A DNA stretch of 64,000 nucleotides from Poa pratensis (taxonomy: Eukaryota > Streptophyta > Magnoliopsida > Poales > Poaceae): the NCBI GenBank assembly GCA_947311845.1, contig CAMZMU010000062.1, positions 46,734,156-46,798,155 of the forward strand, given 5' to 3'. This document shows, piece by piece, positions 9,277 to 16,916 of the stretch. The notes beneath the pieces were generated by a model. It made no database searches. It saw only the letters and a program-made list of their open reading frames with translations, and had not been told where the DNA came from. Each line of letters begins with the position of its first letter. Position 1 is the first letter of the stretch. Made by a program: the position numbers and the translations under genes.

Positions 9277-12200
9277 TTATTTACACGCTTTCAACGCTTT
9301 CATGCTTTCAGCATCGTAGTACTCTCCTTTCTCCGATAAGGCCTCCGAAAGGTAAAATCCCGCCAATTCCTCTCCAATTGCTTTGAAGCGGTGCTCGAAT
9401 GGTAGCTTGCAGCGCTTTTTTGCCAACTCTGCACTTTTCATATTCCATTTCTCGGTGACTAGTACATGTACATACTCGCAAACGAAGTATGCACATAACT
9501 CAGTTCCCTTTGGTTGCTCCAAGCAAGACTATACAAGAATAGATTTCAATCAATAATAATGAAGTATGCATGAGAATGTTGTGTGGACGTAGGTAGCAGT
9601 ACTTACCTTGTTCAACTTCCAATCCAGCTTTTTGGGCCACCCACCTGCAGGATCTTCCTCGACAAACCTTGCCCAAACGCTGCCCGACAAAGAACATTCA
9701 CAAATGATTTATTCGTTAATGACTTGACATCAAGATATGAATGACAGAGGCGGTAAGAAATGAATGTACCTTGCTAGTAAGTCGAAACAACTCCTGTATT
9801 TGTCAGGATGATACCTCAATGAGTCAAGTGAATGAATAAGTCCTTTGCGATGTTCAATGACAAGAAGAATCCAGTGGTAGCTGCGCACAGTCATGCATAA
9901 CTCATCAGTTAAACTTAACATCGGGTGAGCAAATTAGAATGTGTAGAAGACACTAAAACTTACCCGAAGTGGTAAGGCCAATATATAGTTCTTTTGTCGC
10001 GGTATCGCTTGAACACCCTTAGCAAATCATCCGGTGTGTTCTTGTTATACAAGGGATTTATTATGGTTTCTTCGTTATATTTATCCGGGTCAATGAACCC
10101 AATGTCATGCTGGTTCAGCTTTTTGAGCTCGAGCATCTTCAATCTGCATAATATAGCACACAAAAGATTAAAGTGAGAATAATTACAAACAATGAACGAG
10201 ACTAGGTAAAGACTTAAATAAATCACTTACAGGCAATAGGAACTCATGATAGATTTGTCGAGTGCCCGCAGATTGTATAGCTGAAAAAGTTCGCTAAACC
10301 GAACAATGTGGTTGTAGTCTTCTAAGAAGTGCTCATCGTCTTTCCTACATTTCAGAACGACAGAAGCTGTCCCTTTCTTTGCGGCTTTCAAGTACCAAAA
10401 ATGGAGAGCACGCATTTTTGTTGGTAACTTGCATTTCACCAAAGCTTCCCCCATAACAAATTTACTTACTGGTGGAGCTGTTGGTGCAGTCTCAAAGTTC
10501 AATCTCGAAGCATATTCGTCTATAGGAACTTGCGCTTCGGCGGCAAGACGACGGATTTCCTCTAAGTCAAACACCATCGGCGCTTTAGGGTTAGATTGTA
10601 CTAGTTGTTTTCCGCGCTGGGGAACTCGACTATCTTTGTTCGTCGGCGGCGGGACAATTAGTGGGGGGACAGAACGTACGGGTTGTTCTCCGAGCTGGGG
10701 AACTTGTTTACCTATCTTCGGCGGCGGTGGGACCGATGGTGCTGCTTTTGTAGCTTCCTTCGGCGGCGGGTCCGATGGTGCTGCTTGTTTATCTTTTGCC
10801 GCCGGCGGCGGGACTGACTCTGCGTCTTGTTCACCTTTTTTCGGCGCCTCCACCTCTGTCACCGCGTCATATGACTTTTGAATATAACGGTCATAGTCAG
10901 ATGGCGGCTTCTCTGGAGGGACATATAAGTTGTCGATGACTCGATTACAAGCCTGTGCAGTATAGCCGGCGGTAAAATTTGGCGGCGGCACTTTCGGTGC
11001 GAACAATGCTTTATTATACTCCGCCACGGCTGCTTCGTTTTGCTCATGAGTCTTCTGCCAAGGTAACCTCGGATCAGGCGATGTGGCCCTTTTAGTTCGC
11101 CTCCTGACCGGGGAAGACGCGCGCTTTCTCCGAAGAAGCGCTACGGACACTTCCTCACGCGGTGGCGGAGATGGAGATGGACTGTGCTGACTGAGATGGT
11201 CCTCTACATCAATTTCCGGTGGGGGGTCCCTGTCACGCGGTGCCGGAGATGGATGTGGCTCATCGATACGCGGGCAGGATGGGCTTTGCTGAGTCGGTGG
11301 CTTTGAGAACTTGATGTATTTCTTGTTCCACTGGACGAAACCACCCTTGACATCGTACAATGTCTCCTCACCGTCACGTCCAGAAATCTCAAGAGCCAAT
11401 GATTCAAATCCCGGCGCAATTTCATCCACCCCGACAACAGCATAGCCAGGAGCAATGTCACCATTATGGTAGCTTGCTCCGGCGTCACTCGATAAAGCAT
11501 AGCCGTCCGCCACCTTCGTGGATATGTTAACCACAGGTGCATGTAGCTCACATGGTGTCTTCTCCGTGACATCATCCACGGGGTAGTGAGCATCGACATC
11601 TATTTGCGTGGAACCCACGCTGCTTCTAAGCTGAGATCGAGCATCCATGGGTTGCTGCTGCTGAGACGGCCCTGTCTGACTATTAATTGACTCCATGAGT
11701 TGCTGCACCTTGAGTTCCAATTCCGTTAGCCGCTCTTCACCCTTCTTCTTCTTTCTTGCACGGCTTCTATAATTGTCAGCGTGTTGCGGATACGCTTTCT
11801 TAATGGTGACACCGCCGGGCATGCCTCGTAAACGTCCCCAGTGTTCAGGATTCCCTAGGGCCCGTGTCAGCTCGTCGTCCTCTCTATAGGGTTTCCACAC
11901 ACCCCGTTTAACTTCCTCTATTACCTTTTCAATCTTCGGGACGATTTCTTCTACTTTTTTCTTGAATTTTTCAACCTTCGGGACAATATACCCTGTTTCC
12001 TCGTCCAACGTTGCGCCATGCGCGAACAACCAGAATTTGGACCTTTCGGGCCAGTAGTATGTCTGTGGAGTGATATCTTTAGCAAAGATTTTATCTTCTA
12101 AGGCTAGCCACTTAGGAATGGCTGACCTGTAGCCACCTGTCCCCAAGTTATGGTGGTGAACCTTATTCGCGGCATTTGCCTTATTTATGTTCGATCGGGC

Positions 12201-13022
12201 CACAGCCGCATCCGATTTCTTATACGCCTTAAACTCTTCCCAGTGATCTCTTATCTTCACTAGTTTTTCTTCACTGAAATCTGGATCAACTGTTTTATAT
12301 TTTGCCCATAATGTTTGCTTATATTTCCGAAATGCGTCGGCCATCTTGGAGAGAGTCCACTGCTTGAGTTTCAACTTCGTGGTGGGTTCAATATCATCCG
12401 GGAGGTTAACATGCTCCAAGAGTGTGTCAAAGCACAAATCTTTCAAATGGTTGTGGACATAGCAGGGGTCATCCTCGGCAACGCCCGCCGGCTTATTCCA
12501 TTCTGGTATGGAGATCGGGACCAAGTCCCTAACAATAACTCCAGCTTGACTTATATATTTTTTGCGGTTCTCTGGGGGTTCCACCGGATCGCCCTCTTCA
12601 TCAATTTCATAGATCGGTAACTTTGCATCTTTGCTCGTCATTCTTTTCGTGCGGCCTCGAGGAGCTTGATTCTTAGCCTTTTTATTCGAGGTGGAGGCCT
12701 AAAGTAAGAAATATAATGCGTTACTAAGTGCAATACAAATCAGTTAATGCATTTTGTGATCAACAAAATATAGAATTCATATATATACCTCGAGGTGGAG
12801 GGTGTTTGAGGTGGCGGGTGTTATTTCTTCTTCATCTAAAAGACCCTCACCAGAGTCCATCAGAAATTGTGAGGCAAATTCCTCAAAATCAAGATCTACA
12901 CCGGCACCGGCGCCTTCTCCACCGGCGCCTTCTCCACCGGCAGCATCTTTATCGCGATGCTCAAAAATACTCTGCATTAATATGTCTTCATTCTCCTCGT
13001 CTCGCACATAGCCAGGCTCCAT
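9277..13022 (-). CDS. CACTA ORF2: TnpA/En-Spm-type protein with C-terminal Ulp1-like cysteine protease domain
   Basis: Six exons with GT-AG introns and consistent phases: 13022-12789, 12698-10231, 10143-9964, 9880-9770, 9679-9607, 9528-9277. They sum to 3,318 nt, an uninterrupted 1,105-residue product. The N-terminus is acidic. The block ELTRALGNPEHWGRLRGMPG, near residues 355-375, matches the plant En/Spm (Ptta-type) transposase-associated domain, followed by a basic and coiled-coil stretch. A long Pro- and charge-rich linker follows. The C-terminal 200 residues carry an Ulp1 (SUMO protease, C48) signature: His963 in YHWILLVI, Asp980 in SLDSLR, Gln1027 in LEQPKGT and Cys1034 in ELCAYFVCEY. 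Spacing fits an intact His-Asp-Gln-Cys centre. TnpA-type proteins bind subterminal repeats; a deSUMOylating role is inferred. Start chosen at 13022 because the first exon splices in frame and is acidic as in relatives; an ATG at 12641 is the alternative. Confidence 0.85.
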
Positions 13023-13045
13023 AGCTCAATGTTCCTACACTCAAT

Positions 13046-13456
13046 AAAATTTGCATCTATAATTTGCTAACACATTGTTAAATTTGCATTTATAAATTTG
13101 CATCTATAATTTGCTAACACATGTATAAATTTGCATTTATAAATTTGCATCTATAATTTGCTAACACATTGTTAAATTTGCATTTATAATTTGCTAACAC
13201 ATTGTTAAATTTGCATTTATAAATTTGCATCTATAATTTGCTAACACATTGTTAAATTTGCATTTATAAATTTTAAATTCTAACAACCTAAATTGCTAAC
13301 ACTAAATTTGCTAACAACCTATATTGCTAACAACCTAAATTGCTAACACTAAATTTGCTAACAAACTATATTGCTAACAACCTAAATTGCTAACACTAAA
13401 TTTGCTAACAACCTAAATTGCTAACAACCTAAATTGCTAACACTAAATTTGCTAAC
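13046..13456. repeat. A/T-rich tandem repeat array
   Basis: Two related tandem families: units of TTGCATTTATAAATTTGCAT plus CTATAATTTGCTAACACATT (13046-13280), then units of AACCTAAATTGCTAAC and ACTAAATTTGCTAAC (13285-13456). The array lies immediately upstream of the ORF2 start at 13022, where its promoter would be expected. Confidence 0.9.
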
Positions 13457-13870
13457 TGATTACAACTGAAATTAAGCTAGACTAAGTTTTGTGTCCATCC
13501 CCACGAGCATCCAATGCAGCTAATTAAGCTAGACTAAGTCTTATTAACTAAACTAGTGCTCTGAATTAACTGAAACTAGTGCTCTGAATTAACTAAACTG
13601 AAACTAGTGCAGCTAGCACAACAGGGGTCACAGGGCTACCTTGGAGAAGACGAAGTGGCCGGAGGAGGTCGCTGCAGTCGGAGAGGCCGGGGCGGCCGGA
13701 GAAGCTGAGGAAGCCGGAGGTGGGGGCGGCTGGTGCAGAGGTCGGGGCGGCCGGAGAAGCTCGGGAAGGAGGCGCGACGGAAGGCGGCCCCCTTGGTCGC
13801 CGGAGGGTGTGGCGGCAGCGCAGAGCGTGGCGGCGGCGAGGCAGGGGAGGGGCGCGCGGCGTGGGGCAGG

Positions 13871-14070
13871 GGAGACGGCGACCTGGGACGGCGGCGCGAG
13901 GCAGGGGAGATGGGGGCACCACGGCGCGGCGGAGCAGGGCTTCGCCGGCGTTATCGCGTCGTGGGAGCCCGGAGACGGCGACCTGGGACGGCGGCGCGAG
14001 GCAGGGGAGATGGGGGCACCACGGCACGGCGGAGCAGGGCTTCACCGGTGTTGTCGCGTCGTGGGAGCCC
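13871..14070. repeat. Two 100-bp GC-rich tandem units
   Basis: The unit beginning GGAGACGGCGACCTGGGACG at 13871 is repeated from 13971 with few changes, a period of exactly 100 bp. It lies in a GC-rich block (13640-14090). Long overlapping frames across this block in several frames are composition artefacts. Confidence 0.85.
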
Positions 14071-14091
14071 GGAGGCGGCGTCGTCGATTTG

Positions 14092-14125
14092 GGGGGAGTT
14101 TGCGAAAATTTTCGCAAACTCCCCC
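14092..14125. repeat. Perfect 34-bp palindrome
   Basis: The 17-base arm GGGGGAGTTTGCGAAAA at 14092-14108 is followed without a spacer by its exact complement at 14109-14125. It sits between the GC-rich tandem units and the internal TAGTCGCGG hairpins. Confidence 0.95.
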
Positions 14126-14147
14126 ACTAAACCGCGCGGAATCGACC

Positions 14148-14304
14148 TCTAGTCGCGGTTGGTGGCTGCAACCGCGACTAAAGACCCTCTAGTCGCGGTT
14201 GCAGCCAGCAACCGCGACTAGAGGTCTACCTGGGCCGCCAAAATTCTGGCGCCAAGCCCAGGGGGACATCTAGTCGCGGTTGCTGGCTGCAACCGCGACT
14301 AGTG
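14148..14304. repeat. Internal subterminal-type hairpins of the CACTA
   Basis: Three successive hairpins, each with arms TAGTCGCGGTTG and CAACCGCGACTA around a short GGCTG-type loop (14150-14184, 14192-14222, 14272-14302). They are the same motif as at the element ends but lie in its middle. A related TAGTCCCGGTTGGT hairpin is at 15941-15972. Confidence 0.9.
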
Positions 14305-14674
14305 GGCTTTTTCTATTTTTTTTTTGTTGTTTCCGTTTTCTTTTTCTGTTTTGAATGTTTTAAAGGTGTTACTGATTTGATTTAAAGGTGTCAAACAGGG
14401 GTGTGTTTCTTTTCTATTTTTTTGTTGTTTCCGTTTTATTTTGTTGTATTTGTTTTCTTTTATATACTTTGATTTAAGTTCTTTTTGAATTGTTTTTGTT
14501 TCTAGTTTCTTTTCCTGTTTTGTTTTAGACCTCGACAACAAAATGCCCCTTTCAGAGACTACCTAAATTAACCGACTACCTAAATTAACCATGCCCCTTT
14601 CAGGGAGGGTTCCCGGAACCGAATGATTTGTGTTCGGTCGATGAAAACATCTCTGAGGCGGGTTTTTGAGGTCT

Positions 14675-14684
14675 TTATATATTG
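14675..14684 (+). promoter_or_regulatory. Possible TATA box of the 14745 gene
   Basis: TTTATATATT about 65 bp upstream of the ATG at 14745. Position and sequence suit a plant core promoter. Seen by eye only. Confidence 0.45.
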
Positions 14685-14744
14685 TCGCCGACGGGGTAAA
14701 CCCTAATCCACCATTCCTAGCCACGAACGCATCGTCTCCACGAG

Positions 14745-15236
14745 ATGGATCCGCCACGTCCGCCGCAGCGCCTTCTGGACGAGGTCGAGCGTGCTCGGCA
14801 GAGCGCGCTTGGGCGCAACCGCGGGAGCCTATCCCGCCGTATGCCCACGAGCCCGGCGTGGAGAGGAATGCCCAGCTACCGGCCTCCTGCTCCACCAGGT
14901 GCCGCCGCACCTCCACCTGGCGCCGCTGCACCTCCACCAGGCGCCACCACTCCTCCCGCGGAGGAGGAGGAGGACGACGACTTCGACTGGAGCGACGACG
15001 GGGAAGAGGGTTGTGGGTTGCAGATACAGGAGGCCATGGAAGCCTCATTCCAGTCTGTCCGCGACTACCCTGTCCAGCGAGCCAAGACTTCCTACCAGCT
15101 CAAGGCGAAGGAGGCTTCCGAGCTGGATTGGGCGCTGAAAGACTCATCCTCCATGGATCTTGCCCTCCGCCGCAAACGTGCGCGCGAGAACCGGGCGGCC
15201 GCCCACGGGGCTGGCTCCTCCCGCCATTCCCCCTAA
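14745..15236 (+). CDS. DEVERAR-motif accessory protein of the CACTA
   Basis: Uninterrupted 163-codon gene with a real ATG. The N-terminus reads MDPPRPPQRLLDEVERARQS followed by a GRNRGSLSRRM and TSPAWRGM segment. A Pro/Ala-rich linker with repeated PPPGAAAP units follows (residues about 46-70), then an acidic run EEEEDDDFDW and a basic C-terminus with LRRKRARENRAAAHGAGSS. It lies between ORF2 and the transposase on the opposite strand. The Harbinger-borne gene at 55573-56112 matches it over the first 42 or so residues and again at the basic C-terminus, with a different middle. I know no function for this family. It could be a nuclear protein judging by the basic tail, which is inference only. 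Confidence 0.7.
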   Translation: MDPPRPPQRLLDEVERARQSALGRNRGSLSRRMPTSPAWRGMPSYRPPAPPGAAAPPPGAAAPPPGATTPPAEEEEDDDFDWSDDGEEGCGLQIQEAMEASFQSVRDYPVQRAKTSYQLKAKEASELDWALKDSSSMDLALRRKRARENRAAAHGAGSSRHSP

Positions 15237-15288
15237 TCCTACGGCCTTCGAGCCAGCAAGTCCGTTTATGTAGAATAATGTTGGTGAT

Positions 15289-15928
15289 GTTGGATCAGGG
15301 GTGTGTTTCTTTCAAGCGCTTGTGAGACGTTGGATCATGTGTAATAATGTATTAAACCTTTTATGTGGCTCGTGAGTGCCTGCATATCAAATCGACCTTC
15401 GATCCACAGCGGCATGACGTCTCTGATGATCTACGACCGTCCCAAAAAGTGTTGGGAATGTCGCAGATCATCAGAGCGCCTTGCCGCTGCTTGGATCGGA
15501 CCGAGGGGCATGGCTACCACTTCCACCACCACCACCACTCCCACCTCCTCGGCAATTCATCATTGCGTCACCCTAATCCAGTGGCTGGATTCAACCTACC
15601 TGAGGGCTTGTGTTTCCAACAGCGTCGTTGTGTTGTCCTTGTTCACCGACCTACAGGAGGTGGCTCCAATGGCTGGCCGGTGAACAAGGACGAACACAAT
15701 AATGCCAGGGAACATGCCAGCAGGTAGGCTAAATCCAGCCATTGGATTCGGTGGCGAAGGTAGACGCTCGTTGTGTGCCGTTCGCTGCAGGGACGCCGCT
15801 ATTTATAGGCGATTAGAAAGTGTACCTGTGGATGAGGTGGGAGTGCTGATCCAACAGCTCACAAGCCCTCAAAAGAAACACACCCCTGATCCAACGGCTC
15901 ACAAGCGTTTGAAAGAAACACACGATCC
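15289..15928. repeat. Long imperfect inverted repeat downstream of the 14745 gene
   Basis: Outer arms: GTTGGATCAGGGGTGTGTTT at about 15290 and its complement near 15869-15895, with a second partial complement at 15847. Inner arms: 15578-15601 (GTGGCTGGATTCAACCTACC) pairs with 15722-15748, and 15628-15648 (TTGTCCTTGTTCACCG) with 15679-15700; both pairs centre near 15664. A smaller hairpin (CTCTGATGATCT with AGATCATCAGAG) is at 15418-15477. A transcript would fold into a long imperfect stem. Confidence 0.75.
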
Positions 15929-16079
15929 GTGTGCTTCTTCAGTCCCGGTTGGTGTTACCAACCGGGACTAAAGGCGGGCTTTGCGGTCACGACTCGTGTC
16001 CTCCCGCCACCGTTTCCCGCCAACGTTTCCCGCTATCGTTCCCGCCACCGTTTCCCGCCAAATGCCGGCACCGGTAGTT

Positions 16080-16087
16080 CTATAAAA
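16080..16087 (+). promoter_or_regulatory. Possible TATA box of the 16128 gene
   Basis: CTATAAAA about 41 bp upstream of the ATG at 16128, which implies a very short leader. Seen by eye only. Confidence 0.45.
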
Positions 16088-16127
16088 CCCAGTCGAAGGT
16101 AGGCATGGTACTCACTTGAGCGCAAGC

Positions 16128-16547
16128 ATGGTGTGTATTGGTCCTTGCGAGAAGTGTGTGTCCGGGTTTCACATTTCCGCATCCGAGCATCTCGCCAGGC
16201 TTTCGAGCAATTTGAAGGTAGATGGTAGGGTAGTTCCAATTGAAGAAATTTTGCACACTGAGAGTCATCTCGCTTTGCTCGGGGCGAAGCTATGCCGCGA
16301 TGGGTTTCCGTATAGGACCCCGCTCCAAATTCGTGCAGAAATGCTCAGGCTTGCAGATAAGTTTGACAGGAAAGTTACGAATAGTCCGTTCTACCGAACT
16401 GAAGCTGACCGTGTTTCGTACGGTCGTTCCTGTCTCTGGGTAGTTGACAGCGATGATGACGACGATTTCATGCCGTCGTCAAAGGAAAGGAGGGTTGAAG
16501 CACTGAGCAAGAAGGCTGAAGCTTCGTCCAAGGGCAAAGGAGGCTGA
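16128..16547 (+). CDS. Cys-motif accessory protein of the CACTA, unknown function
   Basis: 139-codon gene beginning MVCIGPCEKCVSGFHIS, with a C-x5-C-x2-C start (Cys3, Cys7-type cluster). A globular middle follows (HTESHLALLGAKLCRDGFPY and RTPLQIRAEMLRLADKF), then an acidic DSDDDDD run and a Lys/Ser-rich tail in which KAEASSKGKGG is duplicated at DNA level just past the stop (16520-16570). The open frame extends 12 bases upstream without an ATG, so 16128 is the likely start. It lies 3' of the 14745 gene on the same strand and faces the transposase end to end. Not recognised; no enzyme motif seen. Confidence 0.55.
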   Translation: MVCIGPCEKCVSGFHISASEHLARLSSNLKVDGRVVPIEEILHTESHLALLGAKLCRDGFPYRTPLQIRAEMLRLADKFDRKVTNSPFYRTEADRVSYGRSCLWVVDSDDDDDFMPSSKERRVEALSKKAEASSKGKGG

Positions 16548-16916
16548 AGCTTCGTCCAAGGGCAAAGGCAAGGAGGCAGAGTCTTTGTTTTACTTGTGTT
16601 GTATCGTAATTTCAAGTTGTACCTTAATTTGTTCTATCCAGTATTTAGAACTAGTGAAGTTGTAACGTAGATCTCTAGTTCTATGTTAAATCGTCTCCGC
16701 ATAAGACGGTTGATCGCACATCGGAGTTGTATCTTGGTTCACACAACTTACGAACACACTCTTAACTAATACCAATAAACAGTCCACAATAAAAGTAAAG
16801 AAGAAAAACAAATAGAAAAAAGGACCACGGCACAGAAATGTCGCACGGTTACATAAAAGGTTTAATACATATTAATTATTACACATCACCAACAACATCC
16901 CTACCTAGCTAGTGTT

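Noticed and set aside
13046..13456. CRISPR-like regular repeat array
   Set aside because: Units are contiguous tandem repeats with no unique spacers, and the DNA is from a plant.
13593..14192. Several long frames in the GC-rich block of the CACTA
   Set aside because: All frames are open because of composition and the 100-bp tandem units; translations are Gly/Arg/Pro-rich repeats without a domain.
14124..14302. Possible internal CACTA terminus (CACTA at about 14124)
   Set aside because: Only the five-base word is present, without the CTAG-AAAA continuation or a target duplication, while the outer ends have a matching CGC duplication.
15361..15971. His/Thr-rich frames in the 15.3-16.0 kb region
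   Set aside because: They run through the long inverted repeat and CCACCA simple sequence and have no coding features.
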